DNA of 64,000 bases. Source: Actinokineospora auranticolor (GTDB taxonomy: Bacteria > Actinomycetota > Actinomycetes > Mycobacteriales > Pseudonocardiaceae). How positions within the stretch are numbered: position 1 is the stretch's first letter; every line of letters begins with the position of its first letter. The position numbers and the translations under genes were made by a program. Below are positions 52,800 through 62,672 of this stretch, in pieces. The notes below the pieces were generated by a model, which was not told the origin of the DNA, made no database searches, and was given only the letters and a program-made list of their open reading frames with translations. The stretch lies in NCBI RefSeq assembly GCF_002934265.1, contig NZ_PTIX01000023.1, forward strand, positions 1-64,000, written 5' to 3'.

Positions 52800-54290
52800 G
52801 GCACCAACCACCGCGGGAACTCCGGATCAAGCCGCGGCTGGGGCCACGGCGCTGGCTGCGGCCGGGCCCCTGCTTCAGCCCCACTCGACAAGGCTGCGGC
52901 TACGGGCGGGGAGCCTTGGCCCGGATCAAGCTACGGCTAGAGCCGCGGTCCCGGCTGCGTCGAGGAGTCCTGTTGTCACTCCGCTCGACGAAGGCGGGAC
53001 CCTGGCGGGGAAGGCAAGTCCGGACCAAGCCTCGGCTGGAGCCACGGCATCGGGTGCGGCCAGGAACCCTGCATAAGCTCCGCTCGACGAGGCCAAGACC
53101 ATGGCCGGAAGCCTGAATCCGAACCAAAGCGCAGCTGGAGCCACGGCGCTGGCTGCGGTCGGGCCCCTGCTTCAGCCCCACTCGACGAGGCTGCGGCTAC
53201 GACCGGGAGCCTCGTCCCAGCTCCGGCCACGGTCCCGGCTATGTCCAGGAACCCTGCCGCAATTCCACCCGACGAAGCCGAGATCATCGCCGATGGCCGA
53301 GTCCGGACCAAGCCACAGCTGGAGCCACGGCGCTGGCTGCCTCCAGGAGCCGTGCATAGGCTCCACTGATGAGGCTGCGACTGCGGCCGGGAGCCTTGGT
53401 CAGGTCAAGCCACGGTCCCGGCCGCCTCGAGGAGCCTTGCTTTCAGCCCCACTCGGCGAGGCTGCGGCTACGGCTGAGCGACCGGGTCCGGACCTGGTCG
53501 CACCTGGAGCTGCGGCGCTGGCTGCCTTCAGGAAACGTGCACAAGCTCCGCTCGACGAGGCCGAGACGACGGCCGGAAGCCTGAATCCGGACCAAGCCGC
53601 CGCTGGAGCCATAGTGCTGGCTGCCTATGGGAACTCTGCTCCAGCCCCACTCGACGAGGCTGCGGCTACGGCCGGGAGCCTTGGCCCAGATCAAGCCACG
53701 GGTGAAGTCACGATCCCGGCTGCGACCGGGAACCTCACTCCAGCCCTACTCGACGAGGCCAAGGCCATCGCCGAGAGCATGAGCCCGGACCAAGCCACGG
53801 CTAGAGCCGCGACGCCGGCTGCCTCCAAGAGCTCTGCTTCAGCTCTACTCGACGAGGCCGCGGCCATGGGCGGGGAGCCTTGGTCAGATCGAGCCACGGC
53901 TAGGGCCGTGGTCCCGGCTGCGTCGAGGAGCCCTGCTTGACTCCGCTCGACGGGGCCGAGCCCTGGCAGGGAACGCAACCACAACTAGAGCCACGGCGGT
54001 GGTGAGGCGGCGTCCAAGAGCCCTGCACAAGTTCCATTCAACGGGGCCAACACCATGGCCGGAAGCCTGAATCCGGACCAAGCCACGGCTGGAGCCACGG
54101 TCCGACTCCTTCCAGGAGCCTTGTTTAGCTCCACCCGACTGGGCCAAGTCCATCGCCGAGAGCCCGAGTCTGGACCAAGCCAGGCTGGAGCTGCGATCCC
54201 GGCTGTGGCCGGGAACCCCGCTCCAGCACCATTCCACGGGGCCGAGGTATGGCTTGGGAGGCCGGGTTCCGATCAAGTCGGCCTCACCTG
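52800..54290. repeat. degenerate tandem array, about 15 units with a 99-bp period
   Basis: The motif CTCGACGAGG and its variants recur at 52884, 52984, 53083, 53181, 53268, 53366, 53452, 53551, 53650, 53749, 53848, 53946, 54037, 54134 and 54232: spacings 86-100, mostly 98-99. The five units from 53452 to 53848 are exactly 99 bp apart and stay in one plus-strand frame, giving a 33-residue unit close to LDEAxAxAGSLxPDQA-x17. Flanking units carry stops and frameshifts. Codon third positions are clearly less GC-rich than in neighbouring genes. It looks like a decayed repeat-protein gene or a non-coding satellite-like array; the plus frame (53101-53940) is not called as a gene. Confidence 0.8.
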
Positions 54291-54529
54291 TCATCGACAG
54301 GCTTCTCGCACGTTCTCTTGATGTCTCCACCGATCGCGGCCGTCGACTGGCGGCTCAAGGTTCAACGCCGCGGTCGGTGCGGGAAAGCCGAAGTGGGGTC
54401 GTCCGCGCTGTCGTCCGGGTTCTGGCCCGTGCCTCGAGTGCGCGGCGACGAATCCAGGTCTGGTGCCGCCAGAGCCGGCCGCCGTGGGAAGCGGTGGTAC
54501 GGGCTGAGGTGTTGGCCTGGTCGGGTGGG

Positions 54530-55393
54530 TCAGGTGGTTTTCAGGTCGGGGGTTTCGGGGGTGAGAAGGTCGGCGGCGGATGGTGCGGTTTGGGGGTTCA
54601 GGCGGTCGCGGCGGGCTTGGAGCATGATCGAGATCGCGTAGGGGACGAGGTCCTGGCCTCGGCGCCAGAGCCAGGGGATGCCCTTGATGATGAGCCACGC
54701 CACGTGGGCCAGGGGGCCTGCCTGGAGGCCGCCCTCGCAAGTGAGGCTGACCGGTGTGGGGATCGCGCATCCCTTGTGGGCCAGGATTTCCGCGAATCCC
54801 TTGGCCAGCATCCGGTGGCCCAGTTCCGACGGGTGCAGGCGGTCGACGCTCCACGTCGTCGTCTGGTAGGCGCCGGGGAGGGTGTCCAGGTTCAGGTAGG
54901 GGGCGCCGGTTTCGGCGGACACCGCATCGATCACGGCGTTGAGGCGGTCGATGCGGTCGCGGAGGGCCCTGCGGAGGGACTCCGGCATGCGGAAGACCTT
55001 GCCGTGGTCGTGGTAGCGCACCAGCACGACCACGGTGCCCGCGGCGTGCAGGCTGTTCACGGTGTGCGTCAGGTCCGCGCGCATCGCCGACGGGTCGAAG
55101 TCCGAGCGGAGGGTGTCGTTCATCCCCGCGATCAGGATGGCGGCGTCCGGTTGGGTGTTGAGCACCTCGGGTAACTGGGTGCCCCGGACGTCGGCGAGGC
55201 GGGCGCCGGGCGCCGACACGTTGCGCACGGCGGCGCCCAGGGCGGCGCCGAGCAGCGGGCCGACGCCGCGCCAGCCGCCGCCCGGGAGGGGGTCGCCGAG
55301 GCCCACCGACGTGGAGTCGCCGAGGACTGCCAGGGTGCGGGCGGTCCACGTCGGATGCTCGACAGCGTTGCGTTCGAATCCCACCGCGGTCAC
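54530..55393 (-). CDS. SGNH/GDSL-family hydrolase
   Basis: About 287 aa with all family blocks: block I LAVLGDSTSVGLGD (Ser nucleophile near residue 27), block II glycine region in VSAPGARLADVRGTQ, block III LIAGMNDTLRSDF and block V VDRLHPSELGHRML (catalytic Asp and His). No signal peptide is evident, so it may be a cytoplasmic esterase or acyl hydrolase. The C-terminal third (ISIMLQARRDRLNPQTAPSA) is extra. The GTG at 55393 follows AAGGTTGAG; a GTG at 55414 is possible. Substrate unknown. Confidence 0.85.
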   Translation of the reverse strand: MTAVGFERNAVEHPTWTARTLAVLGDSTSVGLGDPLPGGGWRGVGPLLGAALGAAVRNVSAPGARLADVRGTQLPEVLNTQPDAAILIAGMNDTLRSDFDPSAMRADLTHTVNSLHAAGTVVVLVRYHDHGKVFRMPESLRRALRDRIDRLNAVIDAVSAETGAPYLNLDTLPGAYQTTTWSVDRLHPSELGHRMLAKGFAEILAHKGCAIPTPVSLTCEGGLQAGPLAHVAWLIIKGIPWLWRRGQDLVPYAISIMLQARRDRLNPQTAPSAADLLTPETPDLKTT

Positions 55394-55475
55394 GGGCTCA
55401 ACCTTGCGGCGCACAGGCTCACCGGCGGTGAGGACCCGGTGTCCGCACGGGGACGGACCGGAGAAGTCTTCGGTG

Positions 55476-56702
55476 CTAGTCGAACGCGGGGTAGAGCGGC
55501 AGCGAACGCTCGCCGAACCGTCGCGTGAGAGCCGTGACGACCGACTCGGCGTGCTCGGCCACCGCCGCCGACTTGGCTCGGCGTGCGGCCGCGGCCAAAC
55601 CGGCCCAGCGGGCCACCAACACGTCGGCCTGGTGCGGTCGGGCTACCGCGCCGCCGGAGCCCAACTGCTCCACGTCCGGCACCGTCAGGTACTGCCAGGT
55701 GGTCAGCCACACCCAGAACACCTGCGCGTCCAGCAGCCGCGGCAGCAGGACCTCGTCGTCGTCGAGGTCCGGCCACATCACGCGGATCTCGGCGCGCCAG
55801 GCGGCGAGCATCGCGTCGGTCATGCCCGGCGGCAGGGAGTAGGCGCACCAGCAGGACGGGAAGGGGACCGTCAGGTAGGCCGCGTCGAAGAGGATGTTGC
55901 GGACGCAGCCGCCCTCGAAGTCGAGGAAGCGGACGCCCCGGTTGGTGATCAGGTTGTTGTCGGGGCAGGAGTCCGACGGGCTGAACGCCCGGTGCCGGGC
56001 GGTGTCCAAGAGGGCCAGTGTCGCCCGGGCCGCGTCGAGCGCGGCGTCGGAGGTGGCGACGCCGTACTCGGTGCGGAGTAACAGCGGCAGCGCCTCCACC
56101 GCGATCGGACCGTCCACGGTGAGCGGGTCCTTGGACTTGGGCGGGCTGAGCCTGCGCAGCAGCGCGTCGAAATCGGCCTCACGGCCCGCGGTGCTGGCGT
56201 GCAGCCTGCCCAGCGACCGCGCCCACGACAGCAGCGCGCCCTCCGCGACGCGCGCGTCGTCGCCGTGCAGCTTCTCCGCCAGCGTCGGCGCGCGGCCCAG
56301 GTCCTCCAGCACCAGCAGGCTGGTGCCGCGGTCGTGGGCGAACAGCTCCGGGCACATCCGGTCCTCGGCGGCGAGCGCGGTGAACAGCTGGTAGCTGACC
56401 GCCTCGCGCACCCAACTGTCGCGGGAACCGGTGTCCGGCCGTTCGACGTACCGCTTGACCGCGAGGGTGCGCGGCAGGGAGAAGGGGCTCGCCGCGACCT
56501 TGACGCGCAGCACGATGGAGCGCTCGCTGCCGCCGAGGTCCTCGGGTTCGGCGAGTCGGATGCGCGCGCCGAAGCGCTTGCTGAGCACGGACTCGGCGGC
56601 CACGACGGTCGCCAACACCTCCGCGCTGGCGGGGTGGTCGACTACGCCGGTACCGCCCGGTTCGCCGGTTTCCGGCGGATCGGCGGCGATCTCCACACTC
56701 AT
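55476..56702 (-). CDS. aminoglycoside-phosphotransferase-like protein
   Basis: A 408-aa protein with a protein-kinase-like fold. The ATP-binding Lys is probably in RTLAVKRYVERPDTGSRDSW; TSLLVLEDLGRAPTLAEKLH is the hinge; the catalytic loop is modified to AFSPSDSCPDNNLITNRGV, where the usual HGDxxxxN His-Gly is replaced by Ser-Pro-Ser but Asp and Asn are kept; the Mg-binding DFEGG follows. Similar actinobacterial proteins are annotated as phosphotransferases of unknown substrate. Two start codons in the first 20 residues are equally possible. Confidence 0.7.
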   Translation of the reverse strand: MSVEIAADPPETGEPGGTGVVDHPASAEVLATVVAAESVLSKRFGARIRLAEPEDLGGSERSIVLRVKVAASPFSLPRTLAVKRYVERPDTGSRDSWVREAVSYQLFTALAAEDRMCPELFAHDRGTSLLVLEDLGRAPTLAEKLHGDDARVAEGALLSWARSLGRLHASTAGREADFDALLRRLSPPKSKDPLTVDGPIAVEALPLLLRTEYGVATSDAALDAARATLALLDTARHRAFSPSDSCPDNNLITNRGVRFLDFEGGCVRNILFDAAYLTVPFPSCWCAYSLPPGMTDAMLAAWRAEIRVMWPDLDDDEVLLPRLLDAQVFWVWLTTWQYLTVPDVEQLGSGGAVARPHQADVLVARWAGLAAAARRAKSAAVAEHAESVVTALTRRFGERSLPLYPAFD

Positions 56703-56875
56703 CTCCTCTGACCCTACTCCCGATCGTAGGGGGCCGGTCCGGCCCAGTCAGCACTCTCGCCCAGATGACCGTAGTGGGCGGGGCGGGCCCGACACGAGGC
56801 GCCCGCCAAGAAATAACGACGTCGATCGTGTTTCGCGCACACCACCCACCAAAGGGTGCCCACTCGGCGGGGAGG

Positions 56876-57817
56876 TCAACCCCGGGAAAGCGGCCTTTCC
56901 CGGATGTCGGGAGCGCTCCTGTTGCGCCGCAACAGCAGTACCAGGGCCGCGGCCAGCACGATCCCCGCCAGGTTGACCGCGAGCTGCCCGGCGGAACGCG
57001 CGACTTTGTCCCACTCACCGAGAATCGCGGCCACACCGATGTAACCGGCGGCGGGCACGGTGGTGACGGAGATGAACACGCCGACGAGCGCGGCGGACTT
57101 GGCGGAGGTCATCGACAGCATGCCCGCCGCCCCGGCCAACAGGGCCACGACCAGCGACCACGGGCCCACCTCGTAGACGAAGTCGACGTCGTGGTCGCCG
57201 GAGATCACGGACGCGTCGAACAACCCCGTGTAGTTGCCCAACCACGTTCCGCCCGCGGTGACCAGGATGGCCAACGGGAAACCGGCGCCCAGCGCGAGCA
57301 GCGCCCGCCGCACGAGGTCGAACCGGCGGCGCACCAACCCGACCGCCACCGCGGCCAGCGGCCCGAACTCCGGGCCGACGACCATCGCGCCGACGATCGT
57401 CACCGGCGAGTCGGTGATCACGCCGACGGCGGCGAGCAGGCACGCGATGGTCAAGAACGCCAGGAAGGTGGTGTTGAGGCGGGATTCCTCGCCGGTGCGG
57501 CCGACGAGTTCCTCCCACACCACCGCGTCCGCCGCCTCGCCGGGCGCGGCCTCCTCGGCGCGGTCGGCGGCGTCGGAGAGCGACGTGTCGACCTGCTCCA
57601 GCGTCAGCCCGCCGTCGCGGTCGACGCCCAGCCCGCACAGCGCGGCCAGGATCTCGTCCGCGGCCTCACGGGCGACGTCGGCCTCGATGACGTCGCCCGC
57701 GGGCTCGACGGCCGCGCCGCGGAACAGGACCAGGTGCGTGGCACCGGCGTGCTCGCGCAGGAGGGCGACCGCCCGCTCGGTGATCCCGGGCGGGCAGATC
57801 GCCCTCAGGTGCAGCAC
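56876..57817 (-). CDS. DUF389 membrane protein
   Basis: A 313-aa protein: an N-terminal soluble region of about 125 residues (LHLRAICPPGITERAVALLR, VEPAGDVIEADVAREAADEI), then six or so membrane helices of the DUF389 family (TTFLAFLTIACLLAAVGVIT, PVTIVGAMVVGPEFGPLAAV, SLVVALLAGAAGMLSMTSAK). The conserved VGAMVVGPEFGPL is diagnostic. The function is unknown; a regulated transporter or sensor has been suggested for relatives. It follows aspS by 6 bp on the same strand, so the two may be co-transcribed. Confidence 0.88.
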   Translation of the reverse strand: MLHLRAICPPGITERAVALLREHAGATHLVLFRGAAVEPAGDVIEADVAREAADEILAALCGLGVDRDGGLTLEQVDTSLSDAADRAEEAAPGEAADAVVWEELVGRTGEESRLNTTFLAFLTIACLLAAVGVITDSPVTIVGAMVVGPEFGPLAAVAVGLVRRRFDLVRRALLALGAGFPLAILVTAGGTWLGNYTGLFDASVISGDHDVDFVYEVGPWSLVVALLAGAAGMLSMTSAKSAALVGVFISVTTVPAAGYIGVAAILGEWDKVARSAGQLAVNLAGIVLAAALVLLLRRNRSAPDIRERPLSRG

Positions 57818-57823
57818 CGGCGC

Positions 57824-59635
57824 CTACTGCGCGGCGGGTTCCGGCTTCGCGGTCTCCGGCTTGGGCGGCGCGGGCTTGAAGTCGACCCCGGCCTCCTTGC
57901 GCTGCTCGGCGGAGATCGGCGCGGGGGCGCTGGTCAGCGGGTCGAAGCCGCCGCCGGTCTTGGGGAAGGCGATGACCTCGCGGATCGAGGACTCCCCGGA
58001 CAGCAGCATGACGATGCGGTCCCAGCCGAAGGCGACGCCGCCGTGCGGGGGCGGGCCGTAGGAGAACGCGTCGAGCAGGAAGCCGAACTGCTCCTGGGCG
58101 GTCTCCCGGTCCAGGCCCATGACGTCGAAGACCCGCTCCTGCACGTCGCGGTTGTGGATACGGATCGACCCGCCGCCGATCTCGTTGCCGTTGAGCACGA
58201 GGTCGTAGGCGTAGGCCAGGGCGTTGCCCGGGTCCTGGTCGAACCGGTCGATCCAGTCCGGGGTGGGCGAGGTGAAGGCGTGGTGCAGCGCGGTCCAGCG
58301 GCCACCGCCGACGGCGACGTCACCGGCGCTCTCGGCGCGGGAGGCCTCCTCGAACATCGGGAAGTCGACGACCCACAGGAAGGCCCACGCGGACTCGTCG
58401 ATCAGCCCGCAGCGGCGGCCGATCTCCAGGCGGGCCGCGCCGAGCAGGGCGCGGGCGTCGTCGGGGTGGCCCGCGGCGAAGAACACGCAGTCGCCGGGCT
58501 CGGCGCCCGCGGCCTTGGCCAGGCCGTCGCGCTCGGCCTCGGAGAGGTTCTTGGCGACCGGGCCGCCGAGGGTGCCGTCCTCCCCGACGAGCACGTAGGC
58601 CAGGCCCTTGTGGCCGCGCTGCTTGGCGAACTCCTGCCAGGCGTCGAGCTGCTTGCGCGGCTGGCTCGCCCCGCCCGGCATGACCACGGCGCCGACGTAC
58701 GGGGCCTGGAAGACGCGGAACGGGGTGTCGGCGAAGTACTCGGTCAGCTCGGTCAGCTCGACGGCGAAGCGGATGTCGGGCTTGTCGGAGCCGTAGCGGG
58801 ACATGGCCTCGGCGTAGCTGAGCCGGGGCAGCGGGGCGGCGATGTCGTGGCCCGTCAGCTCGCGCCAGATGGCGCCGATGATCCGCTCGCTGAGCGCGAT
58901 CACGTCGTCCTGGTCGACGAAGCTCATCTCGATGTCGAGCTGGGTGAACTCGGGCTGCCGGTCGGCGCGGAAGTCCTCGTCGCGGTAGCAGCGGGCGATC
59001 TGGTAGTACCGCTCGAGCCCGCCGACCATGAGCAGCTGCTTGAACAGCTGCGGCGACTGCGGCAGCGCGTACCAGGAGCCGGGCCGCAGCCGGGCGGGGA
59101 CCACGAAGTCGCGCGCGCCCTCGGGCGTGGAGCGGGTCAGCGTGGGGGTCTCGACCTCGACGAACCGCTCGGTGTTGAGCACGTCGCGGGCCACCCGGCT
59201 GACCTCGCTGCGCAGCCGCAGCGCCTTGGCGGGGGCGGAGCGGCGCAGGTCGAGGTAGCGGTAGCGGAGCCGGACCTCGTCGCCGACGCTGAGGTGGTCG
59301 TCGAGCGGGAAGGGCAGCGGCGCGGACTCGCTGAGCACGGTCAGCTCGGTGACCAGCACCTCGATGGCGCCGGTGGGGATCTCCGGGTTCTCGTTGCCCG
59401 CCGGGCGGGCGGCGACCTCGCCGACGACCTTGACGCAGAACTCGGCGCGCAGCCGGTGCGCGCGCTCGGCCATCTCACCTTCGCGGAAGACCACCTGGGA
59501 GACACCGGAGGCGTCGCGCAGATCGATGAAGATGACCCCGCCGTGATCGCGCCTGCGGGCCACCCACCCGGTGAGGGTGACGGTCTGCCCGGCGTGCTCG
59601 GCGCGGAGGGTTCCGGCCTCGTGCGTGCGGATCAC
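57824..59635 (-). CDS. aspS: aspartyl-tRNA synthetase (bacterial type)
   Basis: A 603-aa class IIb synthetase. The N-terminal OB fold has [20 protein letters not shown]; motif 2 is [20 protein letters not shown]; the bacterial insertion domain spans about 290-420; motif 3 is [19 protein letters not shown]. It charges tRNA-Asp and perhaps tRNA-Asn. The C-terminus adds a Pro/Lys/Glu-rich tail ([18 protein letters not shown]). The GTG at 59635 has AGGAGAGCG upstream; longer in-frame starts were rejected because homology starts at [16 protein letters not shown]. Confidence 0.97.
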   Translation of the reverse strand: MIRTHEAGTLRAEHAGQTVTLTGWVARRRDHGGVIFIDLRDASGVSQVVFREGEMAERAHRLRAEFCVKVVGEVAARPAGNENPEIPTGAIEVLVTELTVLSESAPLPFPLDDHLSVGDEVRLRYRYLDLRRSAPAKALRLRSEVSRVARDVLNTERFVEVETPTLTRSTPEGARDFVVPARLRPGSWYALPQSPQLFKQLLMVGGLERYYQIARCYRDEDFRADRQPEFTQLDIEMSFVDQDDVIALSERIIGAIWRELTGHDIAAPLPRLSYAEAMSRYGSDKPDIRFAVELTELTEYFADTPFRVFQAPYVGAVVMPGGASQPRKQLDAWQEFAKQRGHKGLAYVLVGEDGTLGGPVAKNLSEAERDGLAKAAGAEPGDCVFFAAGHPDDARALLGAARLEIGRRCGLIDESAWAFLWVVDFPMFEEASRAESAGDVAVGGGRWTALHHAFTSPTPDWIDRFDQDPGNALAYAYDLVLNGNEIGGGSIRIHNRDVQERVFDVMGLDRETAQEQFGFLLDAFSYGPPPHGGVAFGWDRIVMLLSGESSIREVIAFPKTGGGFDPLTSAPAPISAEQRKEAGVDFKPAPPKPETAKPEPAAQ

Positions 59636-59986
59636 GGTGTGCGCTCTCCTGTCCAGATCTTGGGATCGTGCGCGGGATCGAGCCAACGGCGTCCCGCGCG
59701 TGTGCCGGTCAGGCTAACCGGTGCCGCGCCGCGACCGCCGGCAGGATTCCGCGAGCGCTTCCAGCCTTCCCGACCAGCCGCGATGTCTGGGAACGCGCGG
59801 GAACGAAGTGAACCCTTTGGCGGTGAAACGCCGACTGATCGGCGGTATAGCACCGGGGCCGTTCAGCCTATCCGGTGACGCCAGGCAGCGAACTGGTTAC
59901 CCATGAATTAACACTGACGCTATCCAGCGGGCCCCCTAGGACGTAATGTGACCGACAGGGCGTAAGGGGTAACCCAGGGAGTGAAC
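59636..59986. other. divergent promoter region between aspS and a helix-turn-helix regulator
   Basis: A 351-bp gene-free stretch. Near the plus-strand gene, GAATTAACACTGACGC and CCCCCTAGGACGTAATGTG are unusually AT-rich for this region and probably carry its promoter. The aspS promoter should lie on the minus strand at 59640-59750. No certain -35/-10 pair was assigned. Confidence 0.4.
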
Positions 59987-60976
59987 ATGGGTAGCGGTAT
60001 CACCCGCGAGCCAGTTCGTGAGCTTCACCAGAACGGGAGTGTTCGCCATGCGTTGACCGCCGACCAGCCGGAATCGCTGGCGGCGGACGCTTTCCCCACC
60101 GCGCTGAGGTCCGCGATCCAGGCCAGTGGTTTGAGCCTGGACCGCATCCAGTACCGGTTGCGTGCCCGCGGGGTGTCGATCAGCGTCACGGCGCTGAGCT
60201 ACTGGCAGTCCGGGCGCCGCAGGCCGGAGCGCGCGGAGTCCTTGGCCGCACTCGGCCACCTGGAAGACGTCCTCGGGGTGCCCACCGGATCGCTGATCGC
60301 CCTGCTGGGGCCGCCGCGACCGCGCGGGCGGGTCAACCGGGAGTCATCCCGGTTGACGGTCGAGGCGCTGTGGGGCAACAGCGAGCCCGTCTCGCACCTG
60401 CTCAAGCGCATCGATTTCACGACGGACGCCGCGCTGACGAAGCTCAGCCAGCACGACAAGATGGAGATCGCCGTCGACCGCGGCGAGAAGGCCCTGCACA
60501 TCCGCCAGGTATTCCGCGCCGAGCGGGATGGGGCCGATCGCACGCTGATGGTGTACGACCTGGAGGTCCCCGGGAGACCGTTCCCGGAGATCGTCGCGGG
60601 TGACACGTGCCGGATCGGGCGTGTCGCCCAAGACCCCGCGGCGGGTCTGGTCGCCGCGGAGATCCTGTTGGACCAGCCGCTGAACCGGGGCGAGACGACG
60701 ATCGTCGACTACTCCCTGCGGCACCCGGGACCGCCGTACTCGCGCGGCGACGACAGCTACTGCCGGAAGTTCCCGGGTCCGGTCCGCGAGTTCGTGCTGG
60801 AACTGCGCTTCGACCCGCGGGCGCTGCCCGCGTATCTGGAGCAGTACACCGTGGATATGGACGACCAGGTGACGAACCGGCGCAAGCTGGACGTCACCCT
60901 GGACGGCAAGGCGCACGCCGTGGCCTTGGACTTCGGTCCCGGGATCCTCTGCGCGCGCTGGGAGTGGCCGGACTAG
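59987..60976 (+). CDS. helix-turn-helix transcriptional regulator
   Basis: A protein of about 329 aa. The N-terminal DNA-binding unit is residues ~30-95: FPTALRSAIQASGLSLDRIQ, then RLRARGVSISVTALSYWQSG and RRRPERAESLAALGHLEDVL, a lambda-repressor-like (XRE) fold. The larger C-terminal half (HIRQVFRAERDGADRTLMVY, FVLELRFDPRALPAYLEQYT, KLDVTLDGKAHAVALDFG) is beta-rich and I do not recognise it. The ATG at 59987 has GGGAG 5 nt upstream; GTG at 59981 is the alternative. It diverges from aspS; targets unknown. Confidence 0.75.
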   Translation: MGSGITREPVRELHQNGSVRHALTADQPESLAADAFPTALRSAIQASGLSLDRIQYRLRARGVSISVTALSYWQSGRRRPERAESLAALGHLEDVLGVPTGSLIALLGPPRPRGRVNRESSRLTVEALWGNSEPVSHLLKRIDFTTDAALTKLSQHDKMEIAVDRGEKALHIRQVFRAERDGADRTLMVYDLEVPGRPFPEIVAGDTCRIGRVAQDPAAGLVAAEILLDQPLNRGETTIVDYSLRHPGPPYSRGDDSYCRKFPGPVREFVLELRFDPRALPAYLEQYTVDMDDQVTNRRKLDVTLDGKAHAVALDFGPGILCARWEWPD

Positions 60977-61297
60977 CGCCGGTCCGTCGGACACGGTCAG
61001 GGTGAGTGGGAACCCGTGTCCGCCACCGAGGTGGCGGGGATGGGGTGGGGACCAGTGGTTCCGCGGCCGTCCGGTGGCCGACGACGAGTATCCGCGCTCG
61101 TCGACGACCCCCGGGGACGCGTTGGGGTTGGCACGCCCGCCGACGCCACCGCACGCGGCAACGGGCAGACCCGGTCCCATCAGGGCTCTTGGGCGGCGGG
61201 ACTCCGGTCCCGCCGCCCAAAACCGTGTCCGGACACGGCTTCCGAGATTTCCAGTATGCCCCAGCGCCGAGATCTCGGGGGAGATTTCGGGTTAACG
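60977..61297. other. intergenic region rich in inverted repeats
   Basis: Between two convergent genes. GGACACGG (60989-60996) and CCGTGTCC (61014-61021) form an inverted pair, and the 16-bp palindrome CCGTGTCCGGACACGG (61223-61238) repeats both halves. The strong hairpin at 61191-61218 is listed separately. No gene is supported. Confidence 0.55.
61191..61218. terminator. bidirectional terminator between convergent genes
   Basis: GGGCGGCGGGAC (61191-61202) and GTCCCGCCGCCC (61207-61218) form a perfect 12-bp stem with a TCCG loop, followed by AAAA on the plus strand and preceded by CTCTT. It can serve the regulator gene ending at 60976 and the methyltransferase gene ending at 61298. Confidence 0.7.
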
Positions 61298-62509
61298 CTA
61301 CGCGAGTTCCCCGACCATCCCAGCCACTGGACCGATCACCGTCACCGCGGGCGGCCGGAACCCCTGGGCCTCGACGTCGGCGGCCACCGCGTCGAGGGTC
61401 GACCGCAGCACGCGCTGGGCGTGGGTCGTCCCCTCCTGCACGACCGCGACCGGCGTCGAGGCCGGGCGACCGCCCGCGATGAGCGCGTCGGTGAACCGCG
61501 CCAGCTTCTCCACGCCCATCATCAGCACGATGGTGCCGGTGAGCCGCGCCAGCGCCGACCAGTCGGTCAGCGAGGCGGGGTCGTCGGGGACGATGTGGCC
61601 GGAGACGACGACCACCTCGTGCGCGACGCCGCGGTGCGTCACGGGCACGTCGGCGACCGCAGGCACCGCGAACGCGGAGGTGACGCCCGGAACCACGGTC
61701 ACCGGCACGCCCGCCTTGGCGCAGGCGATGAGCTCCTCGAAGCCGCGGCCGAACAGGTACGGGTCGCCGCCCTTGAGCCGCACCACGAACCGGCCCGCCT
61801 TGGCGTGCTCGACCAGTGCCTCGTTGATCGCGTCCTGGCTGGCCGCGCGGCCGTAGGGGATCTTGGCCGCGTCGATCACCAGCACGTTGGGCGGCAGCTC
61901 GTCGAGCAGGTCGCGCGGGCCGAGCCGGTCGGCCACGACCACGTCGGCGCGGGCCAGCAACCGCCTGCCGCGCACCGTGATCAGCTCGGGGTCACCCGGC
62001 CCGCCGCCGACCAGCGCCACGCCCGCGGGCTGCCGGTCCTGGGCGCTGGCCCGGCCCTCGCGCAGGGCGTCGAGCAGGCCGTCGCGCACGGCGGCCGAGC
62101 GCTGGTGGTCGCCCTGGGCGAGCACGCCGACCAGGAGCCCGTCGTGGTCCCCGGTGGCCGGGGTGACGGCGCTGCCCGCGATGCCCGCGTCCGCGCGCAC
62201 GCAGAACACCCGCACCCGCTCGGCCTCCGCGGCCACGGCGGCGTTGACCTCGGTGACCGACGTGCAGCACAGCACGTACCACGCGTCGGCGAGGTCGCCG
62301 TCCCGGTAGGGCCTGCGGTGCCAGGTGACCTCACCGGCGTCGGCCATGGCCTGCACGGACGGGGTGACCTCCGGCGAGACGACCTCGACCGAGGCGCCCG
62401 AGCGGACCAACCGGGGCAGCCGCCGCTGCGCCACGGTGCCGCCGCCGACCACGACGACGCGGCGCCCCGCGAGGTCGAGGCCGGCCAGGTAGTGCTGCTC
62501 CACTGACAT
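61298..62509 (-). CDS. cobA: fused precorrin-2 dehydrogenase / uroporphyrinogen-III C-methyltransferase
   Basis: A 403-aa CysG-like fusion. Residues ~1-150 are the NAD-dependent siroheme synthase domain (LAGLDLAGRRVVVVGGGTVA, WYVLCCTSVTEVNAAVAAEA). Residues ~155-403 are the SAM-dependent methyltransferase (VALVGGGPGDPELITVRGRR, VRLKGGDPYLFGRGFEELIA, VTVVPGVTSAFAVPAVADVP, VVVVSGHI). Together they turn uroporphyrinogen III into precorrin-2 and sirohydrochlorin for siroheme or cobalamin. Siroheme serves sulfite and nitrite reductases. The ATG at 62509 has no strong Shine-Dalgarno; an ATG four codons upstream (62521) is possible. cysG is an equally valid name. Confidence 0.88.
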   Translation of the reverse strand: MSVEQHYLAGLDLAGRRVVVVGGGTVAQRRLPRLVRSGASVEVVSPEVTPSVQAMADAGEVTWHRRPYRDGDLADAWYVLCCTSVTEVNAAVAAEAERVRVFCVRADAGIAGSAVTPATGDHDGLLVGVLAQGDHQRSAAVRDGLLDALREGRASAQDRQPAGVALVGGGPGDPELITVRGRRLLARADVVVADRLGPRDLLDELPPNVLVIDAAKIPYGRAASQDAINEALVEHAKAGRFVVRLKGGDPYLFGRGFEELIACAKAGVPVTVVPGVTSAFAVPAVADVPVTHRGVAHEVVVVSGHIVPDDPASLTDWSALARLTGTIVLMMGVEKLARFTDALIAGGRPASTPVAVVQEGTTHAQRVLRSTLDAVAADVEAQGFRPPAVTVIGPVAGMVGELA

Positions 62510-62672
62510 GCCGGACAGCATGCCCGGTGGGACCCACCGGACCGGAGTGCGCCGCACGACAGTGTGATCGAGGTGACCGGGCGGGTGACCGGGTGCCGCC
62601 CGACCGGGTATGACGCTGGGTGATTGGTACGGTGCCCGCCGGATCGGGCCGGATCCGCCGGAGAGGAGCGCC

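Noticed and set aside
53101-53940. 279-codon plus-strand frame inside the tandem array
   Set aside because: No start signal, frame maintained only in part of the array, and weak codon bias. Described as a repeat array, not as a gene.
52800-54290. CRISPR array
   Set aside because: The period is about 99 bp with similarity throughout each unit. There are no short identical repeats separated by unique spacers and no cas genes nearby.
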